A stretch of 64,000 bases of DNA from the NCBI GenBank assembly GCA_965237965.1, contig CBDEGT010000003.1, positions 1,302,001 through 1,366,000 on the forward strand. Reading direction: 5' to 3'. Below, in pieces: positions 11,294-19,429 of the stretch (position 1 is the first letter of the stretch; each line of letters begins with the position of its first letter). Under the pieces are notes generated by a model. The model was not told the DNA's origin and did no database searches. It worked only from the letters and a program-made list of their open reading frames with translations. The DNA comes from UBA2988 sp965237965 (GTDB lineage: Bacteria > Gemmatimonadota > Gemmatimonadetes > Longimicrobiales > Gaopeijiaceae). A program made the translations under genes and the position numbers.

Positions 11294-12330
11294 CCGGCGG
11301 CGTGCGCGCGCTGGAGGAATCGCTCCCCCCGTCCGACCAGCTTCTCCTGGAAGTGCGCGGGCTGGTGAAGCACTTTCCGCTAGGACGGGGCCCCGCACGC
11401 TCGGGCGCCTCGGTGCGGGCGGTGGACGGCGTGAGCTTCTGGCTTCGTCCCGGAGAGACGCTGGGGCTGGTGGGGGAGTCGGGGTGCGGCAAGACCACCA
11501 CCGGCCGCGCCGTGCTCCGGCTGATCGAGCCGACGGCCGGTGAGATCCGCTTCCGCGGCGCGGACGTGCGCGCGATGGACAAGGGCGCGCTACTCGCCTT
11601 TCGCCGACGCGCCCAGATCGTCTTCCAGGATCCGTTCGGTTCGCTCAACCCACGGCTCACCGTGGGTGCGATGCTGGACGAGGTACTGCGCGTGCACTGG
11701 CTCGCGGGCGGTCGGGACGGCCGCCGTGAGCGCACGGTCGAGCTGCTCGAGCGCGTCGGCCTCCGCGCTGCCGACGTGGATCGCTACCCGCACGAGTTCA
11801 GCGGTGGTCAGCGCCAGCGGCTCGGGATCGCGCGCGCGCTGGCCGTGGAGCCGGAGCTGTTGGTGCTGGACGAGCCGGTGTCCGCTCTGGACGTGTCGGT
11901 CCGGGCGCAGGTCGTGAACCTGCTGGCGGACCTGCAGGCGGAGCTTGGCCTCACGTACTTGATCATCGCCCACGACCTCGCGCTGGTCGAGCACGTGAGC
12001 GACCGCGTCGCGGTCATGTACCTCGGTCGGATCGTAGAGACCGCCCCCGCCGAAGAGCTCTACCGGGCTCCCCGGCACCCCTACACGAAAGCACTCCTCT
12101 CGGCGGTGCCGCGTCCCGACCCGGATGCCGCGCGGGCCGGTCGGATCGTGCTCACCGGGGACGTACCCAGTCCGGTGTCCCCGCCCTCCGGTTGTCCCTT
12201 CCATCCTCGCTGCCCACATCCGAACAAGGACGGGGACTGCGCGCGCATCGTGCCCCCGCTCGAGGCCAAGCGGCCGGCCCAGTTCGCCGCGTGCATCAAG
12301 GAACCGAGCCTGCTCGGGGCCAATGCCTGA
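11290..12330 (+). CDS. Peptide-type ABC importer ATPase (DppF/OppF-like)
   Basis: About 346 residues, partner ATPase to the preceding DppD-like protein. It has the DppF/OppF opening VRGLVKHFPLGRG, Walker A GESGCGKTTTGR, QIVFQDPFGSLNPR, signature FSGGQRQRLGIARAL, Walker B LLVLDEPVSALDVS and H-loop IIAHDLALVEHV. It ends with the oligo_HPY segment (HPYTKALLSAVP) and PSGCPFHPRCPH. Its ATG sits in an ATGA overlap with the previous stop. The last bases overlap the start of the disrupted carbonic anhydrase gene (ATG at 12323), so that gene was once part of the same transcript. Confidence 0.94.
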   Translation: MTGGVRALEESLPPSDQLLLEVRGLVKHFPLGRGPARSGASVRAVDGVSFWLRPGETLGLVGESGCGKTTTGRAVLRLIEPTAGEIRFRGADVRAMDKGALLAFRRRAQIVFQDPFGSLNPRLTVGAMLDEVLRVHWLAGGRDGRRERTVELLERVGLRAADVDRYPHEFSGGQRQRLGIARALAVEPELLVLDEPVSALDVSVRAQVVNLLADLQAELGLTYLIIAHDLALVEHVSDRVAVMYLGRIVETAPAEELYRAPRHPYTKALLSAVPRPDPDAARAGRIVLTGDVPSPVSPPSGCPFHPRCPHPNKDGDCARIVPPLEAKRPAQFAACIKEPSLLGANA

Positions 12331-12777
12331 GCGGATCCTGGACGGACTTCGGCGCTTCCGGCGCGAGACGTTCCCGCGCTGGCGCGAGCGCTACGCTCGG
12401 TTGGTCGCCGAGGGGCAGCGGCCGTCGACCCTCTTCATCGGATGCGCGGACTCTCGCATCCTGCCCGACCTCATGACCGGCGCGAGGCCCGGCGAGCTGT
12501 TCATCGTCCGCAACCTGGGGGCGTTCGTACCGCCCTTCGACGGCGACGCAGGGTATCACGATGGGACGTCGGCGGTGATCGAGTTCGCGACGCTGATGCT
12601 TGGCGTGGCTGACATCGTCGTCTGCAGCTGGCGCGGCTGCTCACGTATCCGATGGTGGCGGAGGGCCTAGGGCGAGGCGATCTCGCCGTCCACGGCTGGA
12701 TCTACATGCTCGAGGAAGGGCGCGTGGAGATCCTCGACGTGGAGCGGGGCGGGTTCGGGCCGGTGCCGGAGGACTGA
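12323..12777 (+). pseudogene. Beta-class carbonic anhydrase with internal deletion and frameshift
   Basis: Beta-carbonic anhydrases hydrate CO2 with a Cys/Asp/His/Cys zinc site over about 200-220 residues. The first part runs normally to about 12625: MPERILDGLRRFRRETFPRW, STLFIGCADSRILPD with the first zinc Cys and the Asp-Arg dyad, GELFIVRNLGAFVPP and FATLMLGVADIVVC. The expected GHSxCGAM zinc motif and roughly 80-90 residues after it are absent. In the -1 frame from about 12625 the sequence jumps to the family C-terminus: QLARLLTYPMVAEGLGRGDL and AVHGWIYMLEEGRVEILD, ending at 12777. Without the HxxC half of the zinc site the product cannot be active. It could be an assembly collapse rather than a genomic deletion. 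Confidence 0.82.
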
Positions 12778-12922
12778 CGTCCTGGCCCAGGGGCGTCCGG
12801 TGCACGGGGTAGTGCTCGAGGCGCGGCATTACTACCTATAGGGTGTATCACCCCAGAGGTGCTGGCGAGAGGGTACCCTCGGAAGCAAGGGTGAGGGGTG
12901 CCATCGTGGCGGGAGCCATGCG

Positions 12923-15361
12923 ATGAAACGCGGTCACGTCCTGTCCGTCGCCACGGCCCTGCTCCTGGCGGGTGCCGCCGGTTGGAGCACGCGCGAAGCC
13001 GCCTCCGAGCCTACGGGTACCTCGCCGACCCACGCACCCACATCTGCGCTGGCCCTAGCGCTGGGCGCGTCGCCATCGTCGGCTCCGCGGCGTGCCGCCG
13101 CCGACCCGCGCGTGGACTCCGCGCAAGAGGAATTCGACGCCGGCCGCCGCTGGCACGCCAGCACCCGCCTCCGCGCCGCGGTCCGTTCCGGCGTCCAGCT
13201 GATCCCCGAGGAAGCCCTCCTGCTCGCGCGCGCGGACGCCGGCTGGAGGAACTGGACTGGGGTGGTCGAGGGGCTCGCCGCCAAGAGCTGGGTCGACGAC
13301 ACCGGCGGCGGGGAGGGCTGGCTGCTGCTCGCTCGCGGCCACGAGGCGCGGGGCGATTGGGCGGCGGCTGCCAACGCCTACGACCGGTACGTGACGACGG
13401 CGCACGCCGCGGACGATCCGCTCCTTCCGGGGATTCACGGGCGCCATGCAGGGGCGCTCGCGCGCGCGGGGCGCGGCGCGGAAGCGCGCGCCGCGCTCGA
13501 CCGGATCGGGGCTCCGGTGGTTACGAGTTGGGCCGCGCTCGACGCGGCCTCCGCGTCTGCCGATTCGGGGCGTGTGGCGGACGTGCGCGCATTGCTCGAG
13601 CGCGTAACCGACCCGGGTGCACGCATGAATGCTTGGGAGATGCTGCCGCGCGCGCTGCTGGCCGCGCGCGACAGCGCCGGGGCGGAGGGCGCCTTCCGGG
13701 AGGAGGCCCGCTCTGTCTCGGGAAACCGCCGTGCGCGCGCCTGGACGTGGGTCGGAGAGCTCGCGCGCGCCCGTGCAGACACGACGACTGCTCGGTCCGC
13801 CTATCTGGCTGCGCTAGCTGTCGGAACCCGAACCCCGGCCGCTCCCGAGGCCGCCGCGGGGGCGCTCGCGCTCGCCGCGGGGTCGGATGGCCTGGGCGCC
13901 GGGCAGGCGCTCACGGTTGCGCGGGCGCTGCACCGAGTGGGCTACGACGGCCCCGCGCTGCGGGCATATGACCTGCACACGCGGCTGCGGGGCGGCTCGA
14001 CGCAGGCTGACGAGGCGGTGCGACTCGACCGCGCGAGCATCCTCGCGGTGACACAGGGGCGTGAGGACGAGGCGGTCCGGGAATTCCGCGCCCTGTCCAC
14101 CTCATCGAGGGAACGGGTCGGCGCCGCCGCCCTCGAGCACTGGGCCCAGTTGCGCAGACGGCAGGGGCGGACGGGCGACGTGCAGACCCTCCGCGGCTGG
14201 CTGCTGGAGCGCTATCCGTCGAGCGCGGAGGCGGTCGACGTACTCTTCTTCCGCGGCGACGGGCCGCACGACCGAAACGAGTTGGACGCTGCGGCGCAAG
14301 CCTATCGCCGGGTGATCGAGGCTGCGCCCGACCAAGACCGCGCCGGCCTCGCCACCATGCGGGTAGCGCAGATCCACCTGCTGAGGGGCGAGCGATCCCA
14401 GGCTCTCGAGGTCTACGACGGCTACTTGACCCGCTTCCCGAGCGGTCGGCGCTGGCAGGAAGCCTCGTACTGGGCGGCGCGCGTCCGCCTCGCGCTCGGC
14501 GACAGCGTACGCGCGGATGAGCTCGTGGGGCGTCTCCGTCGGGACGACCCCCTCTCCTACTACACGGTCCTCGCTGCGGAGCTGATCGGCGAGCCGTTCG
14601 GGCTGGAGTTGTCCGAAGGGGACGCACCGCCGGCGCCCACCTGGCTCGCGGAGGGCGTTCTTCGGGTGGATCTCCTCCGCACGGCGGGGCTCACCGAGGG
14701 TGAGGCGGCGGAGGTCGAGCGCTTGATCGGGCGTGCGCACGCAAGGCGGGGCGCCATGATGTGGTTGGCCGAAGCGCTGATCGCGCGTGATCACACCATT
14801 CCCGCGATCGGCCTCGGCTGGGCGCTCCGAGAGGACGGTGCTCCGTGGACGCTCCGTCTCGCCAGGATCGTCTTCCCCTGGGGCTACCAAGCGGTGTTCG
14901 AGGGAGAAGGACAGGAAGCAGACATCGATCCGCTCCTGACCGCGGCACTGGCGCGTCAGGAGTCGGCGTTCGATCCCGACATCCGATCCCGAGCGAACGC
15001 GGTCGGGCTCATGCAGCTCCTTCCCTCCACCGCAGCCGAGGTGGCCCGTCAGGTCGGTCCGCCGGGGTTCCGTGAAGAGCTGCTCGAGGTGCCGGACATC
15101 AATGTGCATCTGGGCACCCTGCACTTGAGGGACCTGCTCCGTGCGAACCAGGGCGACATCGCTCGTTTCCTCGCTGGATACAACGCCGGCCAGCACCGCG
15201 TGGTGCGCTGGCGCGAGTTCGCGGAGGCGGCCGATCCCCTCACTTTCACCGAAAGGATCCCCTTCGCGGAAACCCGCGACTATGTGAAGAAGGTGCGTCG
15301 CAACTTGGCCCTCTACCGCGAGCTGTACGGCTCCGGAGGAGCGGCCGCGCGGACCGACTGA
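12923..15361 (+). CDS. Soluble lytic murein transglycosylase-like protein with TPR-like helical region
   Basis: An 812-residue periplasmic protein that would cleave peptidoglycan glycan strands. An N-terminal signal peptide (KRGHVLSVATALLLAGAAGW) is followed by about 600 residues of Ala/Arg-rich helical repeats resembling TPR/Slt70 superhelix (RAGLATMRVAQIHLLRGERSQ is one unit). The C-terminal goose-lysozyme-like SLT domain starts near residue 670. The catalytic Glu is Glu680 in ALARQESAFDP, and VGLMQLLPSTAAEVA and FLAGYNAGQHRVVRW are the other family motifs. The overall plan matches Slt70 but the protein is longer. GGGAG precedes the ATG. The 145-base gap upstream holds only a 12-base palindrome (12869-12880). 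Confidence 0.88.
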   Translation: MKRGHVLSVATALLLAGAAGWSTREAASEPTGTSPTHAPTSALALALGASPSSAPRRAAADPRVDSAQEEFDAGRRWHASTRLRAAVRSGVQLIPEEALLLARADAGWRNWTGVVEGLAAKSWVDDTGGGEGWLLLARGHEARGDWAAAANAYDRYVTTAHAADDPLLPGIHGRHAGALARAGRGAEARAALDRIGAPVVTSWAALDAASASADSGRVADVRALLERVTDPGARMNAWEMLPRALLAARDSAGAEGAFREEARSVSGNRRARAWTWVGELARARADTTTARSAYLAALAVGTRTPAAPEAAAGALALAAGSDGLGAGQALTVARALHRVGYDGPALRAYDLHTRLRGGSTQADEAVRLDRASILAVTQGREDEAVREFRALSTSSRERVGAAALEHWAQLRRRQGRTGDVQTLRGWLLERYPSSAEAVDVLFFRGDGPHDRNELDAAAQAYRRVIEAAPDQDRAGLATMRVAQIHLLRGERSQALEVYDGYLTRFPSGRRWQEASYWAARVRLALGDSVRADELVGRLRRDDPLSYYTVLAAELIGEPFGLELSEGDAPPAPTWLAEGVLRVDLLRTAGLTEGEAAEVERLIGRAHARRGAMMWLAEALIARDHTIPAIGLGWALREDGAPWTLRLARIVFPWGYQAVFEGEGQEADIDPLLTAALARQESAFDPDIRSRANAVGLMQLLPSTAAEVARQVGPPGFREELLEVPDINVHLGTLHLRDLLRANQGDIARFLAGYNAGQHRVVRWREFAEAADPLTFTERIPFAETRDYVKKVRRNLALYRELYGSGGAAARTD

Positions 15362-15414
15362 ATGCGCTCCGGAAGCGATCGACGGAGGAGCGAATTGCAA
15401 AACAGATGTTTACC

Positions 15415-15444
15415 TTGACCGCCCGACCGAGCCCCGCCTAATCT
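15415..15444 (+). promoter_or_regulatory. Sigma-70-type promoter for the cold-shock gene
   Basis: TTGACC at 15415-15420 and TAATCT at 15439-15444 are separated by 18 bases. This is the best canonical promoter seen in the window. Transcription would start near 15451 and give a leader of about 90 bases before cspA, consistent with the long structured leaders of cold-shock mRNAs. Confidence 0.6.
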
Positions 15445-15541
15445 GTCCTCCCCGACCCAAGTCCCCGAGCCCCGCGGGACCACCCGAGTTCGCCCCGCCC
15501 TGCCCGGAGGACCCCAGTCCACCCGATCGGAGGGTGCAGGA

Positions 15542-15739
15542 ATGAAGGGTACCGTGAAGTGGTTCAACGACGCCAAAGGCTACGGGTTCATCACGCAGTC
15601 CGGCGGAGACGACGTGTTCGTGCACTTCTCCGCCATCACCGGCGACGGCTTCCGAACCCTCGCGGAAGGAGAGGCGGTCGAGTTCGAACTTCAGCAGACC
15701 GAACGCGGCCTGCAGGCTTCCAACGTCATCCGAGCCTGA
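15542..15739 (+). CDS. cspA: Cold-shock protein, CspA family
   Basis: A 65-residue single OB-fold nucleic-acid-binding protein that acts as an RNA chaperone. It opens MKGTVKWFNDAKGYGFI with both RNP motifs (KGYGFI and DVFVHFS) and ends QASNVIRA, the standard length for the family. The ribosome binding site GGAGGGTGCAGGA directly precedes the ATG. It has its own promoter and a strong hairpin downstream, so it is probably a monocistronic, abundantly transcribed gene. The name follows the family; the genome may hold other copies. Confidence 0.96.
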   Translation: MKGTVKWFNDAKGYGFITQSGGDDVFVHFSAITGDGFRTLAEGEAVEFELQQTERGLQASNVIRA

Positions 15740-15760
15740 CCGGACTCCGCCTCACCTCCT

Positions 15761-15796
15761 CCGGGCGTCCCGTGGTTTCGACCGCGGGGCGCCCGG
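15761..15796 (+). terminator. Hairpin terminator after cspA
   Basis: CCGGGCGTCCCGTGG (15761-15775) pairs over 15 bases, with two G-U pairs, with CCGCGGGGCGCCCGG (15782-15796) around a 6-base loop. The tail CTCGTTG has few Ts. Its place between cspA and polA supports termination or mRNA 3'-end stabilisation. Confidence 0.55.
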
Positions 15797-15836
15797 CTCG
15801 TTGAGGGCACCGCCCACCGCCCACAATCAGGGCCCA

Positions 15837-18617
15837 ATGGAAGTCCCCCCCAAAACCGTTCCCCGAGTCTTCCTGATCGACGCCTACGCGCTCATCTACC
15901 GCGCGTTCTTCGCGTTCATTCAGCGTCCGCTGATCAACTCCAAGGGCGAGAACACGTCCGCCCCTTTCGGATTCACCAACTTCCTGCTCGAGGTGCTGGA
16001 GAAGCACGAGCCCGACTACCTGGCGGTCGTGTTCGACGCGGGGACGAGCCAGCGAGAGGACGTCTACCCGGACTACAAAGCGACCCGCGAGAAGATGCCG
16101 GACGAACTGCAATGGAGCCTGCCCCGGATCCGGGAGGTGATCGATGCGCTCCGCGTGCGGCGGGTAGCGATCGATGGCTGGGAGGCCGACGACGTGATCG
16201 GCACGCTCGCGCGCAAGGCGGAGGCGTCCGGGATGGAGGCGGTGATCGTCTCCGGGGACAAGGACTTCTACCAACTGGTGAGCCCGCGCGTCGCGCTCAT
16301 GAACCCCGGACGGGGCGGCGCGACTGGGGTCCAGCCGGAGTGGGTGGACGAGGAGTCGGCGCCCCGGAAGTTCGGCGTGCCCCCGGCGCGCGTGGTGGAC
16401 TATCTGGCGCTCACAGGGGACAGCTCCGACAACGTGCCCGGCGCGCGGGGCATCGGACCCAAGACCGCGCTCGGCCTGATCGAGACCTATGGCCCGGTCG
16501 ACGAGATCCTGGCGCACGCGTCCGAGGTGAGTGGCAAGCGCGCGCGGGAGAGCCTGCTCGAGAACGCGGATGCGGTCCGCCTCTCCAAGCAGCTCGTGAC
16601 GATTCGCACCGACGTGCCGCTGGACGGGCTCGAGATCGGGGACCTGCGGCCCGGCCGGCCGGACTACGTGCGGCTGTGCGACCTGTTTGTGCAGCTCGAG
16701 TTCCGTGTGCTGGTCGAGAAGTTCACGGAGGCCGCGGTGGCGACCGGAGCGGTCGAGCCGGAGCTGAGTCCCCGGCGCGCCGACTACCAGGTGGTGACCG
16801 ACCCCGCCCGCGTGTGCGAGCTGGTCGACGCCGTGCGCGCGCGGGGCTGGGTGGCGATCGACTGCGAGACAAGCAGTCCCGACCCGATGCGCGCTGGTCT
16901 GGTCGGGATCTCCCTGGCCGTCGATAGCGGGGGGGCTCACTACCTTCCGTTCGGGCACCGCCCCCCCGGGGAGCTCGACCTGGGCGCGGGCGCGCAGGCG
17001 ATCCCCAACTTCCATCCGCTCGACGACCCGCGCATGGCACCGCTCAGGGACATGCTCGAGGATCCCTCCGTGCGAAAGGTCGGGCAGGACCTGAAGCGCG
17101 ACCTGCTCGTGCTCTGGGGCTGCGGGCTCGAGCCCGCCGGCTTTTGGTTCGACACCATGGTCGCGTCTTACGTGCTCGACCCGGGCCGGCGGGGGCATTC
17201 GCTCGAGGCGCTCGCGCTCGACATCCTCGCGCACAGAACGACCACGTACGCGGACGTGACCGGCCGCGGCCAGAAGCAGATTTCCCTCGCCGAAGTGACC
17301 GTCGACGCGGCGCGCGACTATGCCTGCCAGGACGTGGATTGCGTGCTCCGGCTGTACGAGCGCTTCCGAGCCGACCTCGAGGAGCAGGGGATGGAGCCGC
17401 TCTTCCACAAGCTCGAGATGCCTCTCATCCCGGTGCTCGCGCGCATGGAGCGACGAGGAGTACGCATCGACGAGCCCTTCTTCCACGAGATGAGCGGCAA
17501 GCTCAACCGGGAGCTCGAGCTGACTCAGCAGGAGATCTGGAAGGAGGCGGGGGCCGAGTTCAACATCAACTCCACGCCGCAGCTGCGGGAGATCCTGTTC
17601 GAGAAGCTGGGGCTGCCCGTGCTCAAGCGCACCAAGACCGGACCCTCGACCGACGCGAGCGTGCTCGAGGAGCTGGCCGGCCAGGGCTTCCGCGTGCCGG
17701 TGCTGCTGATGGAGTACCGGGAGATGGAGAAGCTGCGCGGGACTTACGTGGACGCGCTCCCCGCGCTGGTCAACCCGCGCACCGGCCGCATCCACACCTC
17801 GTTCAACCAAACCGTGGCCGCGACGGGCCGTCTCTCGTCGTCGGACCCGAACCTGCAGAACATCCCAATCCGTACCCCGCTCGGGCGCGAGATCCGGAAA
17901 GGCTTCATCGCGGAGGAAGGCTACGTCCTGCTCGCTGTGGACTATTCGCAGATCGAGCTGCGCATCCTGGCGCACTTCTCGGGGGACGAGCCGCTGGTGC
18001 GCGCATTCCGCGAGGGAATCGACGTCCATCGCCAGACCGCGGCGGTCGTATTCGACGTGCCCATCGAGCAGGTGAGCGCGGATCAGCGCGGGCGGGCCAA
18101 GACCATCAACTTCGCCACCCTGTACGGTCAGGGTCCGTTCGCGTTGGCACAGCAGCTCGGGATCTCTCGCGAGGAGGCGAAGGCATTCATCGCTGCGTAC
18201 TTCGAGCGCTTCAGTGGAGTGCGTGGCTACCTAGACCGAATGGTCGAGACGGCTCGGGAGAAGGGGTACGTGGAGACCCTGCTTGGGCGTCGGCGCTTCG
18301 TCCCCGAGCTGGAGAGCCGCAACTGGAACATCCGCCAGTTCGGCGAGAGGGTGGCCCAAAACACGCCCATCCAGGGCACCGCCGCGGACCTGATCAAGAA
18401 GGCGATGATCGACGTGGACCGGGCGCTGGAGGTCTCGGACTGGGACGCACGGCTGCTGCTGACCGTGCACGACGAGCTGCTGTTCGAGGTGCCGGAGGAC
18501 CGCGTCGAAGACGTACGCCGGGTGGTGGTCGAGCTGATGCAGGATGCGATCAGGCTCGACGTGCCGATCGACGTGGATTTCGGGGTGGGCAACAGTTGGT
18601 ACGGGGCGAAGGGGTGA
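15837..18617 (+). CDS. polA: DNA polymerase I
   Basis: About 926 residues with the full three-domain plan. The N-terminal 5'-3' exonuclease has FLIDAYALIYRAFFAF, GWEADDVIGTLA, VSGDKDFYQLV and the H3TH segment NVPGARGIGPKTA. The middle 3'-5' proofreading domain has Exo I AIDCETSS (Asp and Glu present), Exo II VGQDLKRDLLVL and Exo III YACQDVD, so proofreading is probably retained. The polymerase domain has TGRLSSSDPNLQNIP, motif A DYSQIELRILAH, motif B RGRAKTINFATLYG and motif C TVHDELLFEVPE. ATG at 15837 is chosen over a TTG at 15801 because homologous sequence starts close to MEVPPKTVPRVFLID. It likely has its own transcription start, since a hairpin precedes it. Confidence 0.97.
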   Translation: MEVPPKTVPRVFLIDAYALIYRAFFAFIQRPLINSKGENTSAPFGFTNFLLEVLEKHEPDYLAVVFDAGTSQREDVYPDYKATREKMPDELQWSLPRIREVIDALRVRRVAIDGWEADDVIGTLARKAEASGMEAVIVSGDKDFYQLVSPRVALMNPGRGGATGVQPEWVDEESAPRKFGVPPARVVDYLALTGDSSDNVPGARGIGPKTALGLIETYGPVDEILAHASEVSGKRARESLLENADAVRLSKQLVTIRTDVPLDGLEIGDLRPGRPDYVRLCDLFVQLEFRVLVEKFTEAAVATGAVEPELSPRRADYQVVTDPARVCELVDAVRARGWVAIDCETSSPDPMRAGLVGISLAVDSGGAHYLPFGHRPPGELDLGAGAQAIPNFHPLDDPRMAPLRDMLEDPSVRKVGQDLKRDLLVLWGCGLEPAGFWFDTMVASYVLDPGRRGHSLEALALDILAHRTTTYADVTGRGQKQISLAEVTVDAARDYACQDVDCVLRLYERFRADLEEQGMEPLFHKLEMPLIPVLARMERRGVRIDEPFFHEMSGKLNRELELTQQEIWKEAGAEFNINSTPQLREILFEKLGLPVLKRTKTGPSTDASVLEELAGQGFRVPVLLMEYREMEKLRGTYVDALPALVNPRTGRIHTSFNQTVAATGRLSSSDPNLQNIPIRTPLGREIRKGFIAEEGYVLLAVDYSQIELRILAHFSGDEPLVRAFREGIDVHRQTAAVVFDVPIEQVSADQRGRAKTINFATLYGQGPFALAQQLGISREEAKAFIAAYFERFSGVRGYLDRMVETAREKGYVETLLGRRRFVPELESRNWNIRQFGERVAQNTPIQGTAADLIKKAMIDVDRALEVSDWDARLLLTVHDELLFEVPEDRVEDVRRVVVELMQDAIRLDVPIDVDFGVGNSWYGAKG

Positions 18618-18680
18618 GCCCCGGGTGAGCCCCCCTCTGGTTGCGGTGGCACTGTAGGTCGGCGGTCTCGAAGTTCGGTC

Positions 18681-18926
18681 TTAGCCCTCGAAGCCGAGGC
18701 TCTCCACGACAAACGCGTTGAAGTCGCGATTCATCGTCGGTGCAATTCTCGGCCAGAGTCGGCCCATGTTTGCCGGGAGTGTGAGACCGAGATCCCGAAC
18801 CGCGTTCTGTTCGCGGTCCATGAGGCGTTGGCCGAGGGGAAAGGCGAAGGGGTCGAGCGAAGGGAGTTGAGGCGGCTGACTCACCCTCGTCCCTGCCATC
18901 CATCCTCCAGCCCCGCGGGTGCGCAC
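18681..18926 (-). CDS. Uncharacterised short ORF or gene remnant in the polA-ssb gap
   Basis: The 389-base interval between polA and ssb contains no recognised gene. On the minus strand an 81-codon frame ends AFVVESLGFEG and includes PFAFPLGQRLMDREQNAVRD. It has a plausible amino-acid composition from about residue 20 on but no clear ribosome binding site. I do not recognise the protein. It may be the C-terminal remnant of a larger gene or a chance frame. Nothing else (RNA gene, strong hairpin) was seen in 18618-19006. Confidence 0.25.
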   Translation of the reverse strand: MRTRGAGGWMAGTRVSQPPQLPSLDPFAFPLGQRLMDREQNAVRDLGLTLPANMGRLWPRIAPTMNRDFNAFVVESLGFEG

Positions 18927-19006
18927 ATCCTCTCTCCGACGCGGGAGCGGAGCGCCACCCGAGCGTTCCGCCGCTCCCGCACCATCCCCGATCCGGAGGA
19001 GGTCGT

Positions 19007-19369
19007 ATGGCCCGCTCGGTGAACAAGGTCTTCTTGATGGGCAACGTCGGCCGCGAGCCTGACATCCAGCAGACGCAGAACGGCACCAAGGTCGCCCACC
19101 TGTCGCTGGCTACCAACCGCTGGATCCCCGGCGGGAGCGAAGAGGGTAAGGAGCGCACGGACTGGCACCGGCTCACGTGTTGGAACCGATTCGCGCAGTT
19201 CGTCGAGGAACACGTCACGACCGGCGACCGCGTCTATGTCGAGGGCCGGGTCGAGTACGACTCCTACGAGCGGGACGGGGTGGCCATCCCGACTGCCGAG
19301 ATCACGGTGCGGGAGCTGGTCCTGCTCTCGCCCAAGGGCGTCGCGGCGGGCGTGGGTGCCGAGGACTAG
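19007..19369 (+). CDS. ssb: Single-stranded DNA-binding protein, short form
   Basis: OB-fold protein of 120 residues that coats single-stranded DNA. It begins SVNKVFLMGNVGREPDIQQT, then THxSLATN-like VAHLSLATNRW, TDWHRLTCWNRFAQFVEEHV and DRVYVEGRVEYDSYERDG, as in the family. The ATG follows GGAGGAGGT at ideal spacing. The protein stops right after the OB fold with VAAGVGAED. The Gly/Pro-rich linker and the acidic tip (DDDIPF-type) that recruits repair proteins are missing. Either this is a specialised SSB or the genome has a second, full-length copy. It is transcribed toward the convergent outer-membrane gene. Confidence 0.93.
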   Translation: MARSVNKVFLMGNVGREPDIQQTQNGTKVAHLSLATNRWIPGGSEEGKERTDWHRLTCWNRFAQFVEEHVTTGDRVYVEGRVEYDSYERDGVAIPTAEITVRELVLLSPKGVAAGVGAED

Positions 19370-19429
19370 GGGACCGAGCGGGACGAACGGGAGGATGGGA
19401 GCCGGGGCGGTGGAACAGCGCCTCGGGTG

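Noticed and set aside
12869..12880. 12-base palindrome GAGGGTACCCTC as an operator
   Set aside because: A single short palindrome in a G+C-rich gap with no second copy or nearby regulator gene.
15726..18029. 767-codon open frame on the minus strand
   Set aside because: It is fully antisense to polA. High G+C sequence often leaves such frames open, and the residues (Arg/His/Val-rich) match no family.
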